From Agrypnia vestita (Eukaryota > Arthropoda > Insecta > Trichoptera > Phryganeidae), in NCBI GenBank assembly GCA_016648135.1, contig JADDOH010000495.1:186001-250000 (forward strand): a stretch of DNA of 64,000 bases. The letters are read 5' to 3'. Numbering within the stretch: the first letter of the stretch is position 1; each line of letters starts with the position of its first letter. Positions 20,490 to 30,729 of this stretch are shown here, one piece after another. Under the pieces are notes generated by a model that saw only the letters and a list, made by a program, of their open reading frames with translations, was not told the DNA's origin and did no database searches. Position numbers and translations under genes: made by a program.

Positions 20490-20680
20490 TTTTAAAAAAA
20501 AAATAGAGATACGAACACGGAATACGTGTCACATCAATATTCTTACTATTTTCAAACTATGCTAAACGCTTGTGCTATGAAAATAGGACTATTTTACTGG
20601 TTTGAAGTGAGTTTTGAACCCGATCTTCAGATCACGAGGCGAGAGTCCTAACCACAAGACCAACAAGCTAATCTGTTTTT
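20490..20680 (-). mobile_element. tRNA-derived SINE family B, near full length
   Basis: Read on the minus strand, the head has TTGTGGTTAGGAC (A-box region), CTCGCCTCGTGATC and GGGTTCAAAAC (worn B box). The shared body follows: TAGTCCTATTTTCATAGCAC, AAGCG, then GTAAGAATATTGATGTGAC, CGTATTCCGTG and an A-rich end. It mirrors the copy at 25.12 kb. Confidence 0.75.
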
Positions 20681-20883
20681 TTTAATTTATAAATTTACTA
20701 TTTATTTCGAGTTTGTCTAAAATTTTCAAGAACATGGTACTGGAGTTTATCCCAGGGGACATCATTAATCAAGATATATTATTTGTCTCATAGAAACGAA
20801 ATTATATATATATATATATTTGTTTTGCTTGAGGTTTCCGCGAGCGTTATTGTATGTAACAAAAGTAACTTCTGGACTCCCTC

Positions 20884-20955
20884 GCGTTTTCTGAAAATGG
20901 TCTCCCTGAGAAGACCTAGGCTGACGTTTCGACACGGTATCACGTGCCATTGTCA
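20884..20955 (-). repeat. Decayed hammerhead-like hairpin
   Basis: The minus strand gives TTGACAATGGCACG, TGATAC, CGTGTCGAAACGTCAG. This has the hairpin, the GAAAC box and an ACGT palindrome of the hammerhead-like family, but the CTGANGA box is disrupted and helix I does not pair clearly. Confidence 0.35.
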
Positions 20956-21616
20956 AGGCTAAAAAGGCCTCAAAAATTACGGACTAAGGCCGTACCTTTG
21001 TATGCGCGAAGGGGGACATGAAAGTCTCCCCACACAATCAAAGCCGTATTGGGGGAGACATTTAATGTGTATTATGATCTGAGTCCCACGCCATAATTAA
21101 ATAGGGATACATAGGTCTATAATAAACAGGTTAATGATATATATACATATCATATACTATATATCTATATAAATAACATACTATATATATATATATATTT
21201 AGTTGATACATATAATATATAGAGTATGTCGATACTATATATATATACAATATAGTATAGATAATCTATATATATATATATATATTTGTATATATATATT
21301 TATATATACGAGGGGCAGTGCGAGTATGTCCGTTCGTATCGGAAGCTTATTACCAAGTATATATATATATATATATTTTTTTTTTATGGGAAAGTATAGA
21401 AGATTTTATTTTTGGGTATTCATAGGGTATACGAACTATCGTACGACTGGCTTAAATGATCGCTTTACACAATGTAACCTTCAACATGATAGAATACCAC
21501 ATATATTACATTTTTGGAAGTTGGATTTTTTGATTTTCAAAGCATTTTCATTCTCCTAATCAAATCAGACAATTAGTGACATCTGACACACTTTCAATTA
21601 TTAATATACATAGTTG

Positions 21617-21657
21617 TATCCTGATGAATGGACCATTGGCTCCGAAACATGTTGATA
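21617..21657 (+). ncRNA. Hammerhead-ribozyme-like fold, 21.6 kb
   Basis: The parts in order are: helix I 5' strand TATC (21617-21620), CTGATGA (21621-21627), a worn helix II (to 21643), GAA (21644-21646), palindromic helix III ACATGT (21647-21652), T at the expected cleavage base, and helix I 3' strand GATA (21654-21657). Helix I pairs fully. The downstream tail AATAAATAGTGGTC...ACAATGTG is shared with 12.55 kb. Hammerhead activity is inferred. Confidence 0.5.
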
Positions 21658-21699
21658 ATTTAATAAATAGTGGTCTTTTACAATGTGTTTTCATTTTAT

Positions 21700-22850
21700 T
21701 AATATAAAAAATAACTATTCAATTGTTATGGATAAACACACAGCATCCCAGCGCTGGTACCTACAATGTTACTTTCTAGGCGCTCATTTAGTAATATGAC
21801 TAAGAATATTTCAGTTGTTGGTTGTTGAAATGTCGAGATTTAATAAGAGTTTTCCAAAGAAAGTGATAATATTCCGAATCCACCCTTCCAGGGAGGACTT
21901 CATGTGCTGCGCATGCGCCCCGCTACCCCTGCTCACGGCACCCCGGGCCCCAGCCTCATTAGGCGGGCCATGTATTCATGGCAGCGCAGTCACCACCCCC
22001 ACACCAGGGCAGCATCCCCTGGACCAAACCAATCCACCGTTTTCCTTTGTAGGGTACCGTGAAAAGTTACACAAACTCGGTTACACTCGGGATACGGAAA
22101 GATGGATCTAGTTCACAGTTGTTAGATGTTCTTAAAACATTTTTTTTTATCTAATAGTGGTGTAATCCGTTAAATATATTGTATGAAAAAAATGTGTTAC
22201 AAATCATCTGGAACAAAAAGTCAATTTTTTTATTTGTAAAAATAGTTTATGTTGCTATTGAGTTGTTTACGAAATAAGTTACGTATTGTTTTTTTGTATA
22301 TTTTGTACCTGGTATTCTGTAAGTTTTTCATTTAAAATAGAATATGCAAAAAAACGTGTTCTCCAGTAAATTAACTAAAAACAATATATTTCGTAATAAC
22401 TATATTATAATAGAAACACGTCAATTGCGATAGTTTTCGCGTAATTCTTTCTGTATTAACATAATAGAAGTGGTTATATACTTGCAAGCAGGAACTGCAT
22501 AAAGGACACGATTTCACAAGATTTGATATAGTACATTGATATATTTTACGTACTGGCAATAAAGACAACATATACTTGAAAATTTTTTAAAGCAATATCA
22601 AGGATTATGAGAGTTGTGATTTCTAGTATTTTTAAATGTGTGATAATAATAACTTTAAGTAGCTTTAACTACATAACGAGTAACTAGGAATATGTTTGTA
22701 AGGTTTCATGGGTGTCAGATTTTAAAAGAATTCTTTGGGATGATTATTTCGCCGTTTTTTATCGTACACCTAACTGACATTTTGAACGAATATTTAAAGG
22801 GGTATTATTTTGAAATAAACTATTGTTATTTCATTAATATGTAATTTTTC
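21700..22850. other. Mostly featureless, with a GC-rich patch
   Basis: The 21880-22030 patch is G+C-rich (CATGCGCCCCGCTACCCCTG, CCCGGGCCCCAGCC). It lies within a 98-codon plus frame (21815-22111) of proline-rich but unrecognised content. It could be an exon or a CpG-rich repeat; I cannot tell. The remainder is AT-rich. Confidence 0.3.
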
Positions 22851-23100
22851 GAAGAATATTTTTACTTCTGAATGAAGATTTGAACTTTGTGGTAACATTA
22901 TTATTAAAATAAAACACAGATCACTTTGTTTTCACCATTTTATTAGATTACAATCTACATATTCCGAGACCAATGTTCTCTTCTTCAGGATTGTTTGTGT
23001 CCTGAAGAAGAGAACACTGTTCTCAAAACATGTAAACTGTATATCCAATAAAGTGGTGAAAACAAAGTGATTTGTGTTTTATTTCATTAATAAGTGTGGT
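22850..23100. mobile_element. Head-to-head pair of hammerhead-like modules, 22.9 kb
   Basis: Two copies of one element face each other. Left, minus strand (22952-22992): AATC, CTGAAGA, a helix II hairpin, GGA, ATATGT, A, GATT, so helix I pairs although GAA has become GGA. Right, plus strand (23000-23038): CTGAAGA, perfect helix II GAGAAC/GTTCTC, AAA in place of GAA, ACATGT. Both continue into AATAAAGTGGTGAAAACAAA and GTGATTTGTGTTTTATTT, shared with 51.1 and 59.9 kb. The 22.85-22.9 kb flank reads CGAAGAATATTTTTACTTCT. Confidence 0.6.
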
Positions 23101-24490
23101 ACTAAAAAACATAATATGTTCACCCATTGCATTTCTTTTTCTTTGGGTTTCATATTTTTTTTCAAATTCTATTTGTCATTTTAAACATTGACTTATAAAA
23201 CGTTAGATTTCGCCTGACGTTCAACCGACTATACACTTGAAATTTTCACCCTCAGCCAACATCCCCGTGACATTTCATCCCCAATATAACGATGTAATGA
23301 AATTCCGCAGCCCCACCCCCTGGGCGGACAGCCGGGCAGTCACCCCTCCCACCCTCCGAGTCGGCCAGACAAGTGCTGGGGTAGACTGACGTGTTGCATA
23401 TTAACAAACATGTCATATGACTTTATCACGCGACAATTATGATTTTTGAATAAGTATTTTGTTCAAGAAATCTATACATATTTACATTTGATTACAACTT
23501 AAATGATGATCATTATAAATCAATATTTTTATTTATTTATTTATTTATTAATTAACGCCCTATAGGGCTTTTACAATAGATAGGTAAGTGTACATAATCA
23601 GAATATATACATAGTTTAAAGAGAAAAAACTATAACATGTAAACATAATAATAACATAAAGAAAAAAGAAAATACTTAAAATATAGATACACGTATGTAA
23701 AGATAAATATAATATAAAGTAAAAAGCAAGTACGTATATAAAAAACAGAAGCATAAGAAAAACATAATATAATAGAAATTTAAAAACAATAAATGTATAA
23801 ATGTAGAGTGAAAAGATATAGCACAAGCATTGAAAGTAATATTATAATAAAAAAATATACATACAAATACAAATCAATTATTTAAGTCCAATTCGACAAA
23901 TACTAGTAATCTTGTACATATTTTACTATATTATGTACATATGTACATAACATAGTAATATTTTACAAAGATATGCTGCCTCTCTATAGCAGATAAAATC
24001 TCTGACTTTGAGAAGGAGATTTTTTATATTTTATACACAGTAATGGTAAAAATATAGTAAAATAATAATAAATCTATTTATTGAATAATCTTGTTGAAAT
24101 TCTCTTTAAAATAGGTGAATTATCAATCATTTTAATGAATTCAATTATACACACATGGAAGAAAGTTACATTGCAGCGAGAAAAATGTATATTATGCTTC
24201 TGAGTACACGCTTAATAAATATTGTATAATATCCAAATTATATAAATTTTTTTTTAAATTATGTTAAAAAAATTATGTTATTAATACACATAATTTTTTT
24301 GCCGAATAAGAAGATACAGAATACCGGTAGGTTTAGGATACATTATTAATTAAACTACCCATATTTTTTGGACACATCACATAATTAGCATTCATTATAA
24401 AAGTCATTCCAGAGAATAAATGAAAATATGGGAAATATATATTAAAACATAGCATTCTGTTTAAAGTAGACTATAAGTATCTTATATAAA
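23100..24490. other. No recognisable feature
   Basis: AT-rich. The 23300-23390 stretch (CAGCCCCACCCCCTGGGCGG) is locally G+C-rich without an identifiable frame. The minus frame at 23560-23826 is low-complexity hydrophobic and looks like AT-rich noise. Confidence 0.4.
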
Positions 24491-24494
24491 TTAA

Positions 24495-24535
24495 CTAGCG
24501 ACCCGGCCCGGCTTCGCCCGGCACAGTTTAAACTA
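24495..24535 (-). mobile_element. Second Helitron-type 3' end
   Basis: The minus strand ends CCGGGCGAAGCCGGGCCGGG, TCGCTAG, then T. This is a GC hairpin (CCGGGC, GAA, GCCGGG) a few bases before CTAG, with a T flank, the Helitron 3' pattern. It is unrelated to the H1-H5 family. The body would extend rightwards from 24535, but I cannot find its 5' end. Confidence 0.45.
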
Positions 24536-25121
24536 ATTTAATGATTTGATATAAAGGACAAATTTGACCTGCGGTAAATGCTTAAGGTTAATAAGATGTT
24601 TAATTTGATAAGGTTTAATACTGAATTGGTCAAAATTGCTGGAAAGTTAACTATTATATCTAAATTATACATTTGATAACATTTTATAGATAAAAATAGT
24701 TGGTGTAAGTTATCCTTAAAAGATAGATGTATACTATCATTGACTTTTTTATTTATAATTTAATTTTACACGATTTTTTTGTATCTCTAATGGATTAGGT
24801 AGCGCTTCACTAATATCATTAATGCTCAGCTCCTATATATGCTAGGGAAATTTTTAATACATTAAAATCTTTCTGGAAAAATATACATTTATACAAAAAT
24901 ATACATACAAAGGCATTTCCTGGGACTTTATTTTATACTATGTATTGATGGAGGACTCATCGTTTAGTAATGATTATACAAAAATGTGCTATTTGCGTTG
25001 ATATGTTTCAGCACAAAATGAAGATAAAAGTAAATTGAATGAATGGATGAATACGTAATAACTTCTTCTTCAAACATAGCAAAATACGTATTACGAAAAT
25101 GAATACGTAATACTTTTGAGT

Positions 25122-25312
25122 AGATTGTTGGTCCTATGGTTAGAACTCTCGCATCGTGATCCAAATGTCGCGGGTTCGAACCTCACTCCAGACCAGTAAG
25201 TTAGTCCTATTTTCATAGCACAAGCGTTTAGCTTAGTTTGATAATAGTAAGAATATTGATGTGACTCGTATTCCGTGTTCCTATCTTTATTTTAAAAAAA
25301 TGCTAATGATGG
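25122..25312 (+). mobile_element. tRNA-derived SINE family B, best copy
   Basis: The head has GATTGTTGGTCCTATGGTTA (A-box region), CTCTCGCATCGTGATC and GGTTCGAACC (B box, 25173-25182). The body is TTAGTCCTATTTTCATAGCA, CAAGCG, GATAATAGTAAGAATATTGA and CGTATTCCGTG, ending in an A run near 25300. This layout of polymerase III boxes, tRNA-unrelated body and A tail is typical of SINEs. A partner LINE sharing its tail was not identified here. Confidence 0.8.
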
Positions 25313-25599
25313 TGAATAAATCAAAATGGGCAGTTGATGACCATAACCAAGGATTTGGGAAATATAATATTTTTATAATAAGAATTTTTTTTTAATGTTT
25401 TTTAATTAATTGATATTTTTCTGTATCTTATTTTTATTTGAATTACCATAAAAACCATAATCATGCATATTGCCTAGCGCACATTGTAATGTGTTACAAA
25501 CTTATACTCTTTTTTTGGTACGAAATTTTCTCACAAAAGAGGAAAACCTGATATGTATATGATAAAAGTTGTTTGTATGTGCACTTGTGTGTATTTTAG

Positions 25600-25751
25600 C
25601 GGTTGTTCAATATTGTTATTCACATTATAAACAGTATCATTCACAATATATCCCCAAAATTACCGATTCTACTTTATCATACATCAAAGCAGTTCATTTA
25701 CAATCATCTTACGGAAAAGAACCAATTGCTTATTTGACAGAATATGTTTAG
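25600..25751 (+). CDS. Possible 3'-terminal coding exon, unrecognised
   Basis: A T/G-rich stretch ending in GTGTATTTTAG gives a plausible splice acceptor at 25598-25599. From there a frame is open for about 50 codons to TAG 25749-25751. It reads VVQYCYSHYKQYHSQYIPK, then ITDSTLSYIKAVHLQSSYG, then KEPIAYLTEYV. The Tyr/His/Ser-rich text without stops in AT-rich DNA, ending in a coherent C-terminus, is suggestive. No polyadenylation signal follows closely. The frame also stays open upstream of the acceptor, so chance remains quite possible. No family recognised. Confidence 0.22.
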
Positions 25752-27030
25752 ATATTTTATTATGCAGAATTAGGGAAAATTATGTAAAAACACGGAATTA
25801 AACGAGTTAAAAATAGTGGCTTAATAATATGGATTACATTATTTATAATGTTATGTATATCTGATGTAAATAATAATCTACCTGTTCGCATCCGCACAGC
25901 GTGTCATTGTTCAAGACATTATAAATATAATTAAATCATTGCTCATCCGATTGTCATTCATAAACGTATCACCAATCAGAACGGAATTCAATGTTTTGCC
26001 ATAGTTTAATGACAATTCATTGTTAAGTAATTAATGTTTTTATCATCTGCGGAGAACTTTGGCGCCAGGCGCTTTAGCATAAAAATATTAACTAATTTAA
26101 TTCAGTAAATGAGAACTAGGTTTGTACGTGCTTCAATACGATTTTTTCATCTTCATTAGATAGACATATCCGAGTAGGTACATTAAATTGTAACAAATAC
26201 GTATTTTACCATATTAATAAAGCCAAAATATACGAGTTCTTCTGAGTAATTTCATCTTCCTATGGTTAGGCAGTATTATAGCAATTATTACAGCAGCTTA
26301 TAGCTACTGTCCGACGATGCGAGCAAAAATCACCGGCTTAAAACAGAGTTCACTGTGTCTTGATTTTTATGTTTATTTTAAAAGAAAAATATTAATTCTT
26401 TTAATTTATGTAACTATGTAAAAATGTTTGAAAAAATTACACAAAAAAAATAATTATTTTTTAAAACAGTCTCTCTGAAAACATATATTGTAAGAAAGCT
26501 AACGAATCGATTTAAAAATATGTTTTATTTCAAAATAATTCTGTGGGCGAAAGAAACAACAGGATGAGTCAACAAAATCAAGTTTTGGGTTAAGTATGCA
26601 GAGTTGTTCTTTAAATATATATCCAGCAAGGAAAGTTAGATGAGTCAGAAAATAAAATAAAATACGACTATTTTTTTATTTTTTGAAAAAGGACAATGAA
26701 ATAATTCATTATTTATGTGAAAATTTATGCAAGAAACATCGACGTTTGTCAACTTGGTTCATTGTTATTGTGTAAAAAATAAAACTTCTGGTGCAAAAAT
26801 GGTTCTGGTACAAAGCCTTTAAGAGTTATTTCGTAAACAAACGAAATTCCCAAATTTTGTTTTGGCTCTCCTAAGAACCTGCATTTTTGATTCATTCGGT
26901 TGCTCCTTTCGCCTACAGAAATAATCGTTTACTTTGTAATATTATTGGAAAAAATCCATGTCACACGTCCAAACAATTAAGAATGTATTAATATTATTAA
27001 TATTTAAAGCATTAACTTTGTGGTTAGACA
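25752..27030. other. No recognisable feature
   Basis: AT-rich, with no ORF or repeat that I can support. Confidence 0.5.
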
Positions 27031-27077
27031 TTATAAAAATTGTTAGTTAACTTTGTAAAAACCACTATCAGATTTTA

Positions 27078-27119
27078 GGTCTACCGGTTTCGAGACGTAC
27101 CCGTCTCTTCGTCAGGACC
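27078..27119 (-). ncRNA. Hammerhead-ribozyme-like fold in Penelope 3' UTR
   Basis: On the minus strand: helix I GGTC, box CTGACGA, one extra A, helix II GAGACG/CGTCTC with loop GGTA, GAA, palindromic helix III ACCGGT, cleavage-position A, helix I partner GACC. Every core base of a hammerhead is present apart from the extra A after the first box. It lies about 240 bases past the endonuclease stop. Hammerhead motifs with short palindromic helix III, able to act as dimers, are known from Penelope-like elements. Confidence 0.65.
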
Positions 27120-27360
27120 AACACTAAACCACTACATTCACAACACTACATACCTCAACCATAGTATTGTTACACTTCCACCAATAATTGATCATATGCG
27201 TGTTAGTCTTGTCAGGGACAAACATGCACTGATTAGCCTAATGAACCATCAGGGATCTACGGAAAGAGAGTGAGAGTGGGCGGGGTCTAAAGTAAGTGTT
27301 ACCCCATCTTTTGTAAACATTAAATTAAACAAAGTGATATATGGAAAATTAATTTGGTTG

Positions 27361-27500
27361 TTAATTAGGGGTATTATTCACCGCCTCCCTAATGTAAAAA
27401 ATTTCTAAATTATTTAATTTTAAACCTTTATTATTAGTATTTAATATTTTCACCCCTATTTTTGGGTCAAATTTATGATCATTTTCTATGAGGTGGTTGG
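27361..27500 (-). pseudogene. Penelope-like endonuclease C-terminus
   Basis: The minus frame reads NHLIENDHKFDPKIGVKIL, then NTNNKGLKLNNLEIFYIRE, then AVNNTPN and a TAA stop at 27361-27363. The order H.....H with an E in LE.FYI and a short Asn-rich end is the familiar close of Penelope-like GIY-YIG proteins (EHLL..GH...., L...E...I). It overlaps in content with the plus-strand fragment (NHLIKNNHKFDAKL), so this is an inverted second copy and not a continuation. Confidence 0.7.
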
Positions 27501-27510
27501 CAAGTTGCTT

Positions 27511-27685
27511 ATGTCCAGCACATTATATTGGAAGGACATCTCGTAATTTTAATACTAGAATCAAAGAACATATGAGGTGTCTTAATAACAACAATTTTTT
27601 TGAATTTTCCAACCACCTCATAAAAAATAATCATAAATTTGACGCAAAATTAGTTTTTACAAATTTAAGTAACAGTCTGTTATAA
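27511..27685 (+). pseudogene. Penelope-like GIY-YIG endonuclease fragment
   Basis: After the junction the plus frame gives CPAHYIGRTSRNFNTRIKEH, a classic YIG box followed by the catalytic-type Arg (TRIKEH). Then come FFEFSNHLIKNNHKF and a stop at 27683-27685. In Penelope-like retroelements this nuclease domain sits at the C-terminus after the reverse transcriptase and nicks the target. The GIY half of the motif is lost at the rearrangement. Only about 58 residues remain, so it is not functional. Confidence 0.75.
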
Positions 27686-27689
27686 TCAA

Positions 27690-28890
27690 GCATCTTATTG
27701 TTTAAAAAATATCTTTTTATCCAATTACTGAACCGTTTTTAAGTTCGAAAACATCGTTTATTTGTTAATTTATTAATTGAATAAATAAATCATTTAAAAA
27801 AAATACATATATTTAAAACATGTGCAACCTAATGAATAAATGTTAATTTGATACCTTTCCATTTAAAAATGTGATACAATATGCAACAAAAAGCTATATG
27901 AAAAAGTGCTCGTTGCCGGCGAATTTCACATGCTTCGTTAAAATATTACGTACAAGAATTATGATCGCCTCAATATATATTTATCTTTATTTTTTAAAGT
28001 TGTATTTTAAAAAATCAATTGTGTTTTATCAATATATTTTTAAACTATAACTAAATTAACAAACCAACTAAAAAGATGCGCATGTTTGTCTAATGTATGT
28101 TTTGTGTGGAGCGATTCCATCTACTTGTACGCTATCGAGCATTGATCAAAATAGGTGTAATAATAAGTCACTCTTGTCATTCAGTCGCAGTCAGTATTGC
28201 CAATTAATAAATGAGACGCGTAGAAACAATACTTCTTGTTAGTATCGAAGTACATTTTAAGATTTCAGATCCCCAGCTATGTATGTATATTCAATTATTG
28301 TATTTCAACAAAAATAAAAGCATACAATTTTATTACAGTACTTGCATCATATTGATAACAGGAGTTGTCGGCAGGTGTATGAATTTGCCTTTTTAAAATT
28401 TTTATTTGATTTTTTAACGCTAGAACAGGCAAATTATTGTACATTGTACATATTGCATAGAAGTGAAACGCATAATTAAATACCAAGACTTCAAAAAATC
28501 ACATATTGCGACATCACCGGCAATCGAACCGTTTGCGATTGTATTAAGTTTTATTAAAATAATTAATCAAGTAATATTCAATTAACATTATTGAAAATGA
28601 TCCTTTTTGATCAACCAAACCTTTGAATCGAGAAAATATGTTAACGTTTATATTTGTGGGTACCTACCAACAACATGGAAAACTCATTACTCGTGGCTTA
28701 GGGCAATGTTTTCACCGTAGGGGATGTAGCTTTGGGATTAAGTTTCAAGAGCTTTTGCAAGCTGATGAGTAAATCGCCAACGCGCAAAAAAGTGCAATAC
28801 TTTCACCGTTATGGGTGGAATCGGGCGAATTGATGAAATTTGTTTTCAAAGCAAATCAAAGCAAAAAAAAAAATATTGATTCCCTATTGG
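27690..28890. other. No recognisable feature
   Basis: AT-rich sequence. Short frames at 28211-28396 and 28295-28486 overlap on opposite strands and look random. Confidence 0.5.
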
Positions 28891-28899
28891 AAAATCAGG

Positions 28900-29045
28900 T
28901 CCCATTAGAAGCCTCAACAACCGGCGAGCTTGCATGCGAAGATGTATGAATGTGGATGAGGCGAGAGTTGTATGTCAGACAGAAGAGCACGGTGCTCTAT
29001 CTTCTCTGCCTACTCCCACAGAAAACGACGTGATGGTAAGTAAGT
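28900..29045 (+). pseudogene. RTE-like LINE 3' end, copy 2
   Basis: Frameshifted remnants give GPIRSLNNRRACMRRCMNV, then DEARVVCQ, then SSLPT. These follow the same line as the 48.3 kb copy (VKSRNNRRTCMRRCMNVAEA, VVCQDRRVWRS). The end is GATGGTAAGTAAGT. About 145 bp survive. Confidence 0.7.
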
Positions 29046-29049
29046 TCAG

Positions 29050-30380
29050 AATATACTAAATTACTTACAAATCGTTTTTTTTTTCATTAAATGATTTGGC
29101 ACAACATTTTAGTTTAAAATAAATTATTTAGTAGTGCCTCTTATCACCAGCTATGAAGCTATAGTCAATAACTATACAATGCAATCACCGAGGATTTTAC
29201 TAATTTAAAATGTACTAAAATTTAAATTTTATGTATCTATCCCTTCAAAATCATGTTTTTTATAAATTTATAGACTATTTTTCCTATGTAATCTCGAATT
29301 AAGTACATTTTAAATCAGTAATCCTCGATGACTGTATTATTTTTTTGGATATTGCTATCTTTGCTTTTATACTCCACATTTGAAATAAATTAAAAATTTT
29401 GCCTTTTTGCTGTTAAAAAGCTGTTACATAAAATTCACCATTTACTGATATTTTTATACATTTTATTTAAAAAGTTCAATAAAAAAATGATAGTCATTTC
29501 GTAAGAATTCAATGAAGATTCTTGTTCTTAATAGATTGGTATTCGAACTATATGAATGTAACAAGATTGCAAGATAGTGCTCAAATATATTAAGGCAACA
29601 TAGTTTTACAGCATTAGTAGGAATAGTTTTGAATACTGAACAACCCTCAATACAATATCCTGGTGCCTGGAGCACAACTTCCCTTAACAGTCTCCCTCGC
29701 GCAAGACTGATACAAGTCTAGATTTGGCTTTCAACCCAACTGGAAATGGCAGGGAAACTGCGTGGGGGAGTCAAGCCCCTATAATCCAGGGTTTAGGGTT
29801 TCATCGGGACATGTAAGCTTTCGTTGCATACATATTTCATACCCCATGATACACTGATGGGTTTTCCCATTATAATCGGCAGCTTAGCGGAGAACATGTC
29901 TTTTTGATGGACTTTCGTTTCCTACGCTCGTTATTTTAATGGGGCTCGCGATTATAAGTAAGGCTTGATGCAATGTATACGTTGGAGTATAATGCGTTTT
30001 GCTATACGTGCAGAAATTTCAAATGATTAATTTCATTTTAAAGTAATTGAATTACGAGTGTAATTACGAAAAATTGCATTATCAGATAAAAACGTTAAAT
30101 TGGTTTAATTAGAATTTTCTACAAATTGTTTAGTTGATTTTCACAAAGTTAAATATATTCTATCATATTATGCAATATGCCTGATAAGTTTTTATTAATT
30201 ACTGAAAATTACAGCTTTGTAACACTCTACAATTTTTTAATGATAACGAGAGTTAAAAAAAATGACCTATAAGAATATAACCTTTTCCAGTCGCAAGTAA
30301 CAATTATTATTAATAAATATTTTATTACAATTTCTCATATAAATTACATAGTATTAATTTTTTCACAATCATCTTATATT
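29050..30380. other. Mostly featureless
   Basis: The minus frame 29463-29675 (70 codons, many hydrophobic residues) has no recognised motif. The 29690-29945 stretch is less AT-rich (GGGGGAGTCAAGCCCC, GGGCTCGCG) but carries no frame I can interpret. Confidence 0.4.
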
Positions 30381-30383
30381 GAG

Positions 30384-30475
30384 GACGGCCAACAGGAGAA
30401 GCAGGAGAAAGGAAGGCTCTGAAGATGAGGACTTCTACGAAGCCTCATGTTCCATCTTTACTTCGACGGAAACGT
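30384..30475 (+). CDS. Possible internal exon, unrecognised
   Basis: A pyrimidine-rich acceptor (TTTTTTCACAATCATC, then TTATATTGAG at 30383) and a consensus donor (AACGT|GTAAGT, exon end 30475) bracket 92 bp. In one frame this is open for exactly 30 codons: RPTGEAGERKALKMRTSTK, then PHVPSLLRRKR. The basic, Pro/Thr-containing text reads as coding, and the stop just upstream falls outside the exon. A coding-like stretch at 30609-30720 (KVHVLDTFEDEEHPGKNL, then TQWFRNSTGQLFKLV) lies downstream in another frame and could be a second exon or a transposon scrap. Family unknown. Confidence 0.3.
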
Positions 30476-30729
30476 GTAAGTTTAGCCAATTATAATTTAT
30501 TTTCTAGGCTACGTGAACGTGCGTTCTCTGGCAAATTTGAACGTTTGGTATTCGATCCATCAGATATATTCCAAATATTTCCCTTTTTATTCCTCTTTGC
30601 GCAAATAATAATGACAAGGTGCATGTGTTGGATACCTTTGAAGACGAAGAACATCCTGGAAAAAATCTTACCCAATGGTTCCGTAACTCCACAGGTCAAC
30701 TATTCAAGCTGGTGCAAATAAAATTACAT

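Larger units (their letters stand above)
27035..27690. mobile_element. Penelope-like element, rearranged remnant
   Basis: Two fragments of one Penelope-like retroelement meet near 27510 in opposite orientations. The plus fragment (27511-27685) encodes part of a GIY-YIG endonuclease. The minus fragment (27510 down to about 27035) encodes the endonuclease C-terminus, then a 3' UTR with a hammerhead-like fold, then CTAACCACAAAGTTAATGC. Sequence around CAACCACCTCATA is present in both fragments as an inverted repeat. Inverted partial copies are known for Penelope-like insertions. The reverse transcriptase is absent. Confidence 0.75.

Noticed and set aside
21180..21410. A 118-codon gene at 21203
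   Set aside because: The frame is driven by TA/ATA microsatellite giving Ile/Tyr runs.
23560..23826. A membrane protein gene
   Set aside because: Hydrophobic Tyr/Phe/Leu text from a low-complexity AT-rich stretch, with no start context or motif.
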